Source of the DNA: Deltaproteobacteria bacterium
GTDB lineage: Bacteria > Myxococcota_A > Polyangia > Polyangiales > Polyangiaceae
Assembly: GCA_016218915.1 (NCBI GenBank)
Contig: JACRCQ010000063.1
Location: 28,071 to 92,070 of the forward strand
Length of the DNA stretch: 64,000 nucleotides
Direction: 5' to 3'
The notes under the pieces were generated by a model. That model worked only from the letters and a program-made list of their open reading frames with translations. It did not search any database and had not been told where the DNA came from. Below, piece after piece: positions 18,774-27,146 of this stretch. How positions within the stretch are numbered: position 1 is the first letter of the stretch; each line of letters starts with the position of its first letter. The translations under genes were made by a program, and so were the position numbers.

Positions 18774-19238
18774 TCAGCCGGCGGAGTACACCGTTCCACG
18801 CTTCTCACCCGTCTTCTTGACTCTACCGGAGGCAAGCAGCTTCTGGATCGGGCGCGCCAACTGCTTGGTGGTGGTTCCGAGTTGATTGTTGATCTGCTCG
18901 ATGCGAAGTCCCTTCTTGTTCGCGGCGAGAAGCTTCACAACGCGCTCGCCGTCAGCCACAAGGGCGTCTCCCGATCGACGTTCGCGCTTCGCTCTGCCGG
19001 ACTTGGGCGCAGCAGCTTTGCGACCGACGCTCTTCGCCGCTGACATCTTGGCTTTCGCGCGCTTGGCAGCCGCGGGAGCCTTCGGCTTCCTTCCAGCCGT
19101 GCTCTGCGTCGCAGCCGGGCGAGAGATACCGAGCTCGGATGCGGCATTCGCCAGAGCGCCGACGAACACCGCCACGATCTCAGCTGTGTACTTCTGGGTG
19201 ATCGATTGGATTCTGATCCGAAGGGTGTCAGAGTTCAT
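18774..19238 (-). CDS. histone-H1-like DNA-binding protein with winged-helix C-terminus
   Basis: 154 residues from MNSDTLRIRIQS (the open frame continues upstream but is not protein-like). The N-terminal helix region ends in AASELGI. The middle, about 50-100, is Lys/Ala/Arg-rich like histone H1 and AlgP tails (KAPAAAKRAKAKMSAAKS). The C-terminal 50 residues form a winged-helix pattern, GLRIEQINNQLGTTTKQLARPIQKLLASGRVKKTG. It probably binds DNA, as a nucleoid or island regulator. A GTGAC direct repeat lies in the 30 bases upstream of the start. Confidence 0.7.
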   Translation of the reverse strand: MNSDTLRIRIQSITQKYTAEIVAVFVGALANAASELGISRPAATQSTAGRKPKAPAAAKRAKAKMSAAKSVGRKAAAPKSGRAKRERRSGDALVADGERVVKLLAANKKGLRIEQINNQLGTTTKQLARPIQKLLASGRVKKTGEKRGTVYSAG

Positions 19239-19634
19239 GGACACGTATTGTGACACCCGTGACGTTACACTACAACGCATATAAAGCCCCGTTCCCGGTG
19301 TTCTCGTAACCTTTCGATTCTCCTTGCCTAATCGCCACACACGAGTCCTCTGCCCATGATGCAGACAGCGCACAGCGTCGCCGCGCTCCACATCCTGGTG
19401 AGACACGGGGGAGCCAGGCTCTCGTCCGAGCCGTTCGTTGTCGAAGGACAAGTCCGTCTTGCTCTCGCACGGTCTGCGACTGGGAATGCCCAAGCTGCGG
19501 ACGCGTGTTCGCGGTCGCGATATGAGCGCCCGATTCTCGGGGAGGCGAGTAGGATGCTCGTTCACCGAGCCCCTGCGCTGAGCTTGTCTTTCGATCGTGA
19601 CGGGGGTCGGAAGGTGTGCCGGTGAACTTGTGGA
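19239..19634. other. divergent intergenic region
   Basis: Lies between the H1-like gene and a histidine kinase. GTGACACCCGTGAC, a GTGAC direct repeat, is at about 19250-19263. No supported gene. The two frames through it have poor composition. Confidence 0.4.
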
Positions 19635-20795
19635 ATGAAGAATGACATGATGATCTCCAGTTCGCCGCCTGGCGGATGTATTGACCCGCTTCCATTGCCC
19701 ACGGATTGCGAAAGTGGCCTTCTTGATCTCGGAGGACTGTCTGTGGGGGCGCTTATCGCGCCTGGTCCGGACGCAGATGAAGTGGCCAAGGGCATCGAAG
19801 AAGCGGGACTTATCGCGATAGAAGTCGGCACGCCCGACGAGTTGCTCACGCAGAAGGGATGGCTGTTGTCAGTCGTTGATGTCGCGGCTCCGGGAGCAGA
19901 GGCCGCGATCCTCGGCTTGTCGCTCTCTCGTCAACGCGGTCGTCTCGTAGCGCTGGTGCGGAATCCGGAAGAAGAGATGACTTCGTTGCGCAGGGGCGCC
20001 TCGGTTGCGCTTCGGAAGCCAGTACGAGCAGATCTCATCGCCTGGCATGTCGCCCGGCTCAAGGATCAGGCGCGGCAATCCTATGCTGAACGCGATGCAA
20101 TCGAACGTGTCTCTTCCGAAGCCCGGGCGGACAGCGTGCAGCGAATCGCTGCTGTGATGAGCCACGAATTGTGCGGTCCCCTGACTGCCGTAGTTGCAGG
20201 CGCTGGACTTCTGCGGGCTCAACTCAGAGACGACCGGGTGTGCGGGCGTGCTAGCTGGGACGACCTTGAGCAACTCGCCAACGAGATAGAAAATTCAGCG
20301 AATCGAGTGCAGCGAAGCGTGGAAGAGATGAGGTCGTTGACCCGCGGGGGCGTGAGACGATCTACCTGCACTGAGCTCGCCGAAGTGGTGCGCGAAGCAA
20401 TCACCGAGACCCCCAATTCCAGACAGGTGCCCATCGCGCTGCAAGTCGTATCGAATGAGCACGCGCTCGCTATTCCAGATCTGCTACGTCATGTCATCGA
20501 CAACCTGATCGCCAACGCGTTGCACGCGGTGCGGTCGGCCCGTTCTCCGCAGGTCACGATACGGGTGTATGCCCTGAATGGAGAATCACGGATCTCGGTG
20601 CGAGACAACGGTGCCGGTGTCCCACCGGATCTGCGCGATCGCATCTTCGAGCCGTTCTTCACCACGAAGGGCGAAGAAGGAACTGGCGTCGGGCTTGCGC
20701 TTTGCCGGGAGTTGATGGCCAGAATGGGCGGAGCATTGACGCTCGCAGCTGGCGGGCGTGGTGCATGTTTCCGCGTTAGACTGCGCCCAGCGTGA
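19635..20795 (+). CDS. soluble hybrid-type histidine kinase with degenerate receiver
   Basis: 386 residues without membrane segments. Residues about 30-140 look like a CheY-type receiver (LSVVDV strand, VALVRNPEEE, then SVALRKPVRAD as the Lys/beta5 region), although a clear phospho-acceptor Asp is hard to place. The kinase core has H-box AVMSHELCGPLTAV with His177, N-box DNLIANALHAV, G1 DNGAGVP, F-box FEPFFTTK and G2 GTGVGLAL. All catalytic boxes are present. No response regulator gene is adjacent, so it must signal to an unlinked partner. Confidence 0.85.
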   Translation: MKNDMMISSSPPGGCIDPLPLPTDCESGLLDLGGLSVGALIAPGPDADEVAKGIEEAGLIAIEVGTPDELLTQKGWLLSVVDVAAPGAEAAILGLSLSRQRGRLVALVRNPEEEMTSLRRGASVALRKPVRADLIAWHVARLKDQARQSYAERDAIERVSSEARADSVQRIAAVMSHELCGPLTAVVAGAGLLRAQLRDDRVCGRASWDDLEQLANEIENSANRVQRSVEEMRSLTRGGVRRSTCTELAEVVREAITETPNSRQVPIALQVVSNEHALAIPDLLRHVIDNLIANALHAVRSARSPQVTIRVYALNGESRISVRDNGAGVPPDLRDRIFEPFFTTKGEEGTGVGLALCRELMARMGGALTLAAGGRGACFRVRLRPA

Positions 20796-20864
20796 GAACG
20801 AGGGCGCACCCGGAGCCGATGGGAGACACTCTGGAAGCCACCGAACCCCGCATTCTACGTAAGA

Positions 20865-21824
20865 TCAAGGCTTTTGCGTCGGGCCGGAAAGGGCGAATGC
20901 TTCGTCCCCTGACGGGGTCATCCAGATGCCGCGGAATCCGCCGTCCCGGAACGACCGTGCCCTGAGTCTCGCGCGCTGGATCGTTCCCAATGGCACTGGG
21001 CAGTAAAGGACGAGGACCGTGCACGAGCGCGTGTGAGCCTCGACGATGCTTCCCTTTCTATCGATTGCTTCTTGAACACACTTCCGTAGTTGGAGAAGGG
21101 GGAATCTCGATAGTCGCTTCCGTTTGCCCAGCTCGGCGGCCATGCCGCAATGGAATTGCGTCACCTGCAACGGGATGTCGGGTTCTCCGTCGCGGTCCGA
21201 CTTTAGCCACGCGTCTTCATACTTCCCGACGTCCGGTTCCACGAATCCCGCATATTGCGTCCCGTGCATGCGGTTCCACCCGCGCGCGAGGAGCGCGGCA
21301 GCTTCGGCCTCCACTTGTTTGGTGCCCTGTCGCTCACCGCGTTCGCTCCAGACAAAACTACTCCGTACAGCGTCGGCCACAAGCCTCGATGTCGCATCGC
21401 CATGGCGGCGATGCACGATCTCCGCGTGTGAGACGATTCCAACTCCTGGAACAACGGACTCGCGTAGGTCGAGGGCACCGTTCACAGGTGTGATGCCTAT
21501 CGTAGGATCGACCTTGCACCCGAGCATCGCCATGTTGAGGCCGCGCGGCGATATCTCCGCCCCCGAAGCCCGCTCGGCCGTTTCGATCCCTCCGACTCGG
21601 CTGTCAAGGAGTTCACCAAGGGAGGGCGTTGGCGTGGAGACCACCTGCCCGGAAACCAGCGGCCCTACCTGCATGTCCAGGTTCTCGAACACCACGGCCG
21701 GAGGATCAGTCCGCCCATCGGGCTCCGTCCCCACCCGCCGAAAGACAAGCCTGCCTACGAAAACACGCACGCGCGCGCAATCAGATTCTTCTTCTCTGCC
21801 CTGGTCGCTCATGCGCTTCGACAT
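20865..21824 (-). CDS. hypothetical protein, possible degenerate nuclease fold
   Basis: 319 residues, not recognised. The N-terminal 60 residues are beta-rich (RVRVFVGRLVFRRVG). The centre has a helix rich in Ala/Glu followed by a region with GEPDIPLQVTQFHCG. The acidic residues followed by hydrophobic-Q-hydrophobic-T recall a degenerate PD-(D/E)XK strand, but the catalytic Glu is Gln, so this is only a suggestion. The ATG at 21812 (MSDQGREEE) is an equally possible start. Converges with the histidine kinase gene. Confidence 0.5.
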   Translation of the reverse strand: MSKRMSDQGREEESDCARVRVFVGRLVFRRVGTEPDGRTDPPAVVFENLDMQVGPLVSGQVVSTPTPSLGELLDSRVGGIETAERASGAEISPRGLNMAMLGCKVDPTIGITPVNGALDLRESVVPGVGIVSHAEIVHRRHGDATSRLVADAVRSSFVWSERGERQGTKQVEAEAAALLARGWNRMHGTQYAGFVEPDVGKYEDAWLKSDRDGEPDIPLQVTQFHCGMAAELGKRKRLSRFPLLQLRKCVQEAIDRKGSIVEAHTRSCTVLVLYCPVPLGTIQRARLRARSFRDGGFRGIWMTPSGDEAFALSGPTQKP

Positions 21825-22059
21825 CTACTTGGCATAGCATGACGGGAGTCCGATGTCGGCGGGACGCGCGGCTGAACCTCCCGCTCAGATCATCGGGAGA
21901 ACACGAAGTCGCGGCCGGACCGAGCCGATCCAGAAACAGCCAGGCAAGTTCCCGGTGCGAGAAGCCCAGCGATCGCCTCCATGATCGTCGTGCTCTCGGC
22001 CGAACCCTTGTCCGCCGAGTACCGAACCCGCGGGTCCGGCCGCGCTTCGCTCGGAGGTC

Positions 22060-22713
22060 CTACCAGCGCTCGAACCCGGCGATCAGCCAGTCAACGTCCC
22101 ATGGCATGCGCACGCGATCGGCAACCTCAGCAAGCGTAACCGTCGCAAGCTGGTCATCCGTGAGCCGTAGTCCGCTGATCTCAGGTCGGTCGGCGTATTC
22201 CTGCACGATGAACGAGTTATCGAAGAAGACGCCCTCGTCTGCCAGCTGAACAACTTCATCAAGACGCTTGAGCATATGCTCTTTTTGATTCTGAACCAGG
22301 GACTCCCGTATGCGGGTGAGGTGAGTTCGATCGATCTCCGCGTCCCCCTGCCGGATGAAGACCTTACCAGCCAAAATGTAGTCGCCTTCGTCACGAAGCG
22401 TTATCGTGGCGCCCGGCAATCGGGTAGATACCCATCGCAGGAAGACGCTCACGAGACACGCGTTCCAGGCGTCTTCTCGCACTTTGGTGAATCCGGTCCC
22501 TATCCTTGGCCTGGGGTCACTGGGGTCGCAGGTGAAGACGAACTCCTTGCTCTTCCCGGGCACGAGCGGCCGTTGGAACAGTTCGAGCGAGAGTGCCTCG
22601 CACGTCCAGGTGAAGCGATAATTCAGCAAGGCTTGTACGAGAAGAATCTCCCTCCTCGTTTCGGGTGATATAGGTCTGTCGAAGAAGACCTCGTAGTGCA
22701 GTGTTCTACCCAT
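22060..22713 (-). CDS. hypothetical protein, paralogue of the gene at 48397-49095
   Basis: 217 residues from MGRTLHYEVFFDRPIS. The frame extends to 22839, but this start aligns with the paralogue's. Shared features in order: an N-terminal strand (HYEVFFDRPISP versus FHLFYAISKRTPPSP), a helix, TWTCEALSLEL versus HWTHEPLALAL, then TKVREDAWNACLVSVFLRW versus TKVRDNLWNAHLVVAFLRC, and RDEGDYILAGKVFIR versus RDEGGFVLPGAVWIR. The end PEISGLRLTDDQLATVTLAEVADRV also matches. No membrane part or catalytic motif. Two divergent copies in one island suggest a specificity or immunity-type family; function unknown. Confidence 0.65.
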   Translation of the reverse strand: MGRTLHYEVFFDRPISPETRREILLVQALLNYRFTWTCEALSLELFQRPLVPGKSKEFVFTCDPSDPRPRIGTGFTKVREDAWNACLVSVFLRWVSTRLPGATITLRDEGDYILAGKVFIRQGDAEIDRTHLTRIRESLVQNQKEHMLKRLDEVVQLADEGVFFDNSFIVQEYADRPEISGLRLTDDQLATVTLAEVADRVRMPWDVDWLIAGFERW

Positions 22714-22929
22714 AGATGTGTCAATTGAAGGATTAGACGTCGGGTCCGGTCCTTCGGCGGACACAGGGATGGGAAGCAACATGGTCGTCACGCCCGAGCC
22801 ATCGGGCAACCTCCTTTTTGGATCATGCAGGAAAAGCACGGTTCGTTAACCAACGAGCTTGAGAAAAGTCGGAGTGTAGCGACGAGATCCGGACACCGGA
22901 CCAAGCGCGCTCCGCACCTCCACCGCCGG

Positions 22930-23142
22930 TCACCGCCCGACCGTCCATGCCATTTCGATCCGCTGCTCCTCGAACCATTCCCGCACCGTCCGCAGGGGAA
23001 CGATGCGATAGTACACGTCGCTCTCAAGGACGAACCGCTGCACGCGGCCATCCCGCCAGCGCACCGTGGCCGGTCCGTTCTCGGTCAGGGTGATCGAAGC
23101 TATTGGATGCGTAGCTGGCGCATCGATCGTCACGTCGCTCAT
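22930..23142 (-). CDS. small hypothetical protein
   Basis: 70 residues, MSDVTIDAPATHPIASITL onward, a compact strand-rich protein (ASITLTENGPATVRW, VQRFVLESDVYYRIVP) ending in an amphipathic helix with Glu/Trp. Composition is protein-like in this frame only. Its ATG overlaps the stop of a 33-codon frame upstream. Function unknown. Confidence 0.5.
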   Translation of the reverse strand: MSDVTIDAPATHPIASITLTENGPATVRWRDGRVQRFVLESDVYYRIVPLRTVREWFEEQRIEMAWTVGR

Positions 23143-23240
23143 GCTGCGATCCTTGCCCTGAGCAGAACACCTGCGAAGACAGTCGCGAGCGGGCCGAAGC
23201 GGATGCCCGCGATGATGATGCTGGCGGCGTCACGGCTCAC
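23139..23240 (-). CDS. possible membrane microprotein
   Basis: A 33-codon GTG-start frame gives SIIIAGIRFGPLATVFAGVL, one hydrophobic helix, and ends in ATGA overlap with the next gene. The overlap and hydrophobic pattern are the only evidence. Confidence 0.25.
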   Translation of the reverse strand: MSRDAASIIIAGIRFGPLATVFAGVLLRARIAA

Positions 23241-23481
23241 AGCAAGAAGCTACCACGACTGCGATCTTGACGGGATGCACGGCCCCTGTGGCCGCTCGAC
23301 CGAGCCGGAACGATGGCCCGTGCCCCATGGTGAGCGGCCGGAGTTGGGCGACCGAGGATAACGTCTGGAAGCGGACGAGGTCCGCCGAACCGAGCCCGCG
23401 TGCCGGGCGGATGGCATGGACAGCCTGGGAGTCTGCTTCGCGCGCAACAGCCCATCCGAACGCCTGATCAAACGGAGTGGG

Positions 23482-24375
23482 TCAAGCCGCAGGTGTCGGC
23501 GGACCAGATGCCGCCCCGGGAAGCACAACTCGGAATCGGGTCCCCACGCCTGGTGACGACTCGAACCCGATCTGTCCACCCATCTCGCGAACGATCCGTC
23601 GGCAGACGTGCAGACCGATCCCCAATCCGGCGTGGTCGGGGCTGCCACTGAAGTACGGATCGAAGACGCGCTCCGCCACCTCGGCTGGGATGCCCACCCC
23701 GGTGTCATGAACTTCGAAGCACGCCTCGCCGCCTGTCGCTTTCGTGATGACGGTGATCGTGTCGGTCTCTGGAGTTCCCTCCGGGAGCGCATCCAAAGCG
23801 TTGTGCAAGAGGTTGAGGAAGACGCACGTCAGCTCGTGTTTGCGGCCACGCAACATGGGCGTCGAGTTGATGTCCTCGACGAGAGTCGCGCGCGCTGAGA
23901 TCCGAGGTTCGGCGAACCGGATCGCAACGTGCAGCGCTTCAACCGGGTCAAACAGCTCCGACTCTGTCTCGCGATGCCGCCCCAGACCCTGCAGTGCATG
24001 AACGATGTCGGCGATGTGCCGTACGCCCATTCTGGCGTCGCGGATTGTGGCGCCCACATCAACCGTTGCTTCCTCACGGGAGGACCGGGTTGCGTGCTCC
24101 GCCATCGCGAGCGCCATGTCGAGCCAGCCAACGACGTTGCCGATCTCGTGCACGGCAATGATCGCCATGGCCCCGGCTGCTTCGGTCTGAGCGCGGCGTT
24201 CGTCGGCCTGAGGATTTCGATCCGGCGTCCGCGGACTGATGTTGTTCATGCGGACTGAAGACCGCGGTTCGAAAGACGGCAGTGGGTCCCCATCATCCGT
24301 CCGCGAATCAGACGGCCCTGATGGCAGGATCGTGCTCGCGTCGGGAGCAGCCTTGCCGCCATCATTCTTTCCCAT
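23482..24375 (-). CDS. soluble histidine kinase
   Basis: 297 residues from MGKNDGGKAAPDA (a longer frame reaches 24468). There is no membrane or PAS segment; a short disordered N-terminus leads into the dimerisation helices. The H-box is unusual, IAVHEIGNVVGWLDMAL, followed by N-box NLLHNALDALPEG, G1 DTGVGIP, and DPYFSGSPDHAGLGIGLHVC as F/G2. It is a stand-alone cytosolic kinase divergently placed from an EAL protein. Its last 54 residues and 3' flank have a decayed copy at 30342-30500. Confidence 0.85.
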   Translation of the reverse strand: MGKNDGGKAAPDASTILPSGPSDSRTDDGDPLPSFEPRSSVRMNNISPRTPDRNPQADERRAQTEAAGAMAIIAVHEIGNVVGWLDMALAMAEHATRSSREEATVDVGATIRDARMGVRHIADIVHALQGLGRHRETESELFDPVEALHVAIRFAEPRISARATLVEDINSTPMLRGRKHELTCVFLNLLHNALDALPEGTPETDTITVITKATGGEACFEVHDTGVGIPAEVAERVFDPYFSGSPDHAGLGIGLHVCRRIVREMGGQIGFESSPGVGTRFRVVLPGAASGPPTPAA

Positions 24376-24554
24376 GCGTGTCCTCCAGGCCAACGAGTCG
24401 TCACCATCGATCAGCCAAGGAACTGCGAGCGTGCAGGCACGGTTGCGCGGAAACTCTGGCGTGGTCAAGCAACATCTCGGCAGCGCCTGTCTTCGGTAGG
24501 AGGGTGTGGCAGGTTGGTGACGTCGCTGGCAGACCGCGTTCGCCGTATTTCAAT

Positions 24555-25529
24555 ATGTTGCCGCTTGGTCGCCTCCTCTCCATGGGCGTGCCACTCGCGA
24601 CCATCATGCTCGCGGCCATGCTTGATCAAATCCTCTGCAGTCCCAGGCTGACCGTTGCATTTCAACCCATTGTGGACGTCTCCGCCGGCCGCGCCGTGGC
24701 CTACGAAGTGCTCGGCCGCGCTCCGGCAAACTTGCCGAGCACAGCAGGATATGCGCCGCCTCGCCCCGACCAGCTGGTGGAAATGGCCTGGAAGCAAGGC
24801 CGGTTGGTGGAACTTGAGCAGGCGTGGCGTTCGATCGCCATCGAGCGCATCGCTCGTCTCCCGGATCGCGCGGACGCTGTGTTCTTCTTCAACCTCGACA
24901 CGCGCGTGATCGAGGACCCCTGCCACATCCCAGGCTTCACTCTCAGGGCCCTGGAGCGTGCAGGCCTCTCGCCGAAGAAAATCGTGCTTGAGCTATCTGA
25001 ACGCGACCCGGAGCTCGGCGGGGAGCGCATCGAGCGTACTGCCGCCCACTACCGGTCCCAGGGATTCCGTATCGCGCTCGACGACTGGGGCGCTGGTTTC
25101 TCGACCCTCGCAGCGATCGTGCGATGCAGGCCAGAATTCCTCAAGGTAGATCGCTCCCTCATCGACGGAATCTCGGACGACACCCTCCGGCGCGACATCC
25201 TTCAAGCCGTGCTCACGTTCTGCAGCTGCCAAGGGATCCACCTCATCGCTGAGGGGGTCGAGCGAGGCTCTGACCTGGCCACGCTCCTCGACAACGGTGT
25301 GTCGCTCGCGCAGGGCTACCTGCTCGGCCGACCGGCACCCGAACCCACACCGCCCGCGTTGCATGTGACCGCTGTCGTGGAGTGGCTCGCGTCTCGTGTC
25401 AGGCGACCGCTCCGGATGTCCCCACGTAGCATCGCGATCAAGCCCGTGACTCGGGCTGATGCAATCATGCAAGCGCAGCCCGCGCCTTCCAAAGCGCTGC
25501 CTTACAGAGAATTCAGATTTCGCGTTTGA
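24555..25529 (+). CDS. EAL-domain cyclic-di-GMP phosphodiesterase-like protein
   Basis: 324 residues from MLPLGRLLSMGVP. A hydrophobic N-terminal helix (about 5-25) precedes the EAL domain, which starts with AFQPIVDVS and AYEVLGR (EVL in place of EAL, with Glu51 kept). Further conserved sites: FFNLDTRV, VLELSER, ALDDWGAGFSTL, FLKVDRSLI, IAEGVER and QGYLLGRP. The metal-binding Glu/Asp set and the catalytic Lys seem kept, so activity is plausible. It hydrolyses c-di-GMP or senses it. Divergent from the histidine kinase, which may feed the same pathway. Confidence 0.85.
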   Translation: MLPLGRLLSMGVPLATIMLAAMLDQILCSPRLTVAFQPIVDVSAGRAVAYEVLGRAPANLPSTAGYAPPRPDQLVEMAWKQGRLVELEQAWRSIAIERIARLPDRADAVFFFNLDTRVIEDPCHIPGFTLRALERAGLSPKKIVLELSERDPELGGERIERTAAHYRSQGFRIALDDWGAGFSTLAAIVRCRPEFLKVDRSLIDGISDDTLRRDILQAVLTFCSCQGIHLIAEGVERGSDLATLLDNGVSLAQGYLLGRPAPEPTPPALHVTAVVEWLASRVRRPLRMSPRSIAIKPVTRADAIMQAQPAPSKALPYREFRFRV

Positions 25530-25752
25530 GGCGCCAAGTTCAACAGCCGAAAACTGAACAGGGGCCATAACTCGTCACCGCAGTACGTCGTCAACTACGG
25601 CGTGCCAGGCGATGGACCGTGCTCAACGCAGTCCGAAGGACAGCATCGCGAGACCAGCGCCGTTCGCTCCGGCGAAAGTGCCTCGGCGCCACGGTCGAGT
25701 TGTAGGCCGGGTGCTGCGTTCCCGCCGCGCGCCGCCAGAGGCGGCGGGAAGG

Positions 25753-26319
25753 TCAGAAGTGCCCGCCGAGCCCCAAGCCGATGGCCGAAGAGCCAAGAAG
25801 TCGGAGGGAGAATCCGTCGATACGAGGAGCGTTCGGTCGTCGAGATGTGTCGGGAATCGATGGATCGCGAACGAGGCTCTCTGACCTGACCGCAAATCCC
25901 ACCATGGACAGCATGAGTCCCCCAACCAACATGCTGCCGCCTATGATCACAGGAGTCCTGTAGTCCAATCGCTTCGACTCGCAGGAGTCGTCGCCTGGTG
26001 AGCAGGACACGCCTGCTTGCAGCACGAGTGAGACCACCAACACGACTGCGCCGATGGAAGCAGTCGCAGCTCCGGGAATGAGAAGCTCGTATAGTGGCCT
26101 CGATTCAACGCGGTAGCCCCACGGAACCTCGCCTCCATCGTAGGGCAGGCGCTGCTCAAGGTGGGGGCTTGTCGCAGGAGCGGACAACTTCGACTGGGAG
26201 GATGTGGGCGCCGGACGTCGGTGATCGGCTGAGGTCCGCGCCGCTTCACACAGAGCATCTGCTGTGCCGAACACCGTTGCTCCTATGAACACGACAGGAA
26301 TGACCCGTGACGCCCTCAT
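25753..26319 (-). CDS. exported protein with two membrane segments
   Basis: 188 residues. A signal-like start MRASRVIPVVFIGATVFGTADA, a Pro/Ser-rich linker, then hydrophobic segments TASIGAVVLVVSLVLQAGV and VIIGGSMLVGGLMLSMVGF separated by a Cys-containing loop (CSPGDDSCESKR). The C-terminus ends GLGLGGHF. Probably an envelope protein of a type common in Polyangia. No function recognised. Confidence 0.5.
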   Translation of the reverse strand: MRASRVIPVVFIGATVFGTADALCEAARTSADHRRPAPTSSQSKLSAPATSPHLEQRLPYDGGEVPWGYRVESRPLYELLIPGAATASIGAVVLVVSLVLQAGVSCSPGDDSCESKRLDYRTPVIIGGSMLVGGLMLSMVGFAVRSESLVRDPSIPDTSRRPNAPRIDGFSLRLLGSSAIGLGLGGHF

Positions 26320-27146
26320 TGTCCCATGCTGGCAGACAGAGTTCCGAAAGGCAACCCTTGGTGACTCAGCAGGGTGCTGGTCTCATGCGTTTCAGTCGGC
26401 GGCGGGAGCTTGCAGGAGATGCTCCCGCAGGAAGCGACTCTTTGCATGTTCGCACCATATCCGCATGGCGCAATCCTGCGAAGACGAAGCGCGTGCCCTC
26501 TCGCCCCGCGACCCGACACTCCCGGCATCCTGAACCGCGCCGGATCGCGCGTTCCATGCGATGGTCGCGGAGCAGGCCATGGTCGATTCCGGCAAGGCGG
26601 AGCGTGTGTGCGGGTGCCGGTTGGGACCGGACCTTGGTGTGGAGCAGCGTGTGATACCCTTGCCAAATGGAGAGGCTTCACTGTCTTCGCCGGATGCACG
26701 CATCGGGTCAGCTGACACCCTGCGAACGCCACGCGGCGGGGTTCGGGAAGGTGTTGAACAACCTGCCCCGCTGCAACGTCTGTTGGCTTCCCATGGACCG
26801 CCCCGCGCCCGAAGTTGAAGCAACGCTTGCGTTGCTCGACGCGGTCATCGGCGAGCCGGTCGGCGTGGATAGGCTTAGCGTGACCTGATAAGCCATCGCC
26901 GCAGTCGCGCAGGCACGGCAACAGCAGGACCTTATGCGTCGGCTTGAAACGCTCAAGCTCGACGACTCGCTCGGTCCTTCGTTCCCCTGGGCTGTTCATG
27001 TTGAGCGCGCTGGTCTCGTTTTTCAGCGCCGCTGAGCAATCGTGTGAGTGCTCTGCGCCACCGATGGAACAACGGCTTCCCATGCCTGACCTCAGCAAGA
27101 GCAGTTCTCCCTGTCACCTTCGCCTGGGCTGAGGCACAATTGCTCC
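26320..27146. other. 827-base stretch with no firm gene
   Basis: One candidate is a 73-codon plus frame at 26667-26888 (MERLHCLRRMHASGQL...) with CNVCW and PCERH that could be a small metal-binding protein. It has no clear ribosome site. A GGGAGC/GCTCCC inverted repeat lies at about 26403-26425. Other frames look like chance. The region resembles decayed coding sequence. Confidence 0.4.

Noticed and set aside
26316..27098. 260-residue minus-strand frame
   Set aside because: Composition is His/Arg/Pro-rich with no fold pattern; looks like a shadow in decayed DNA.
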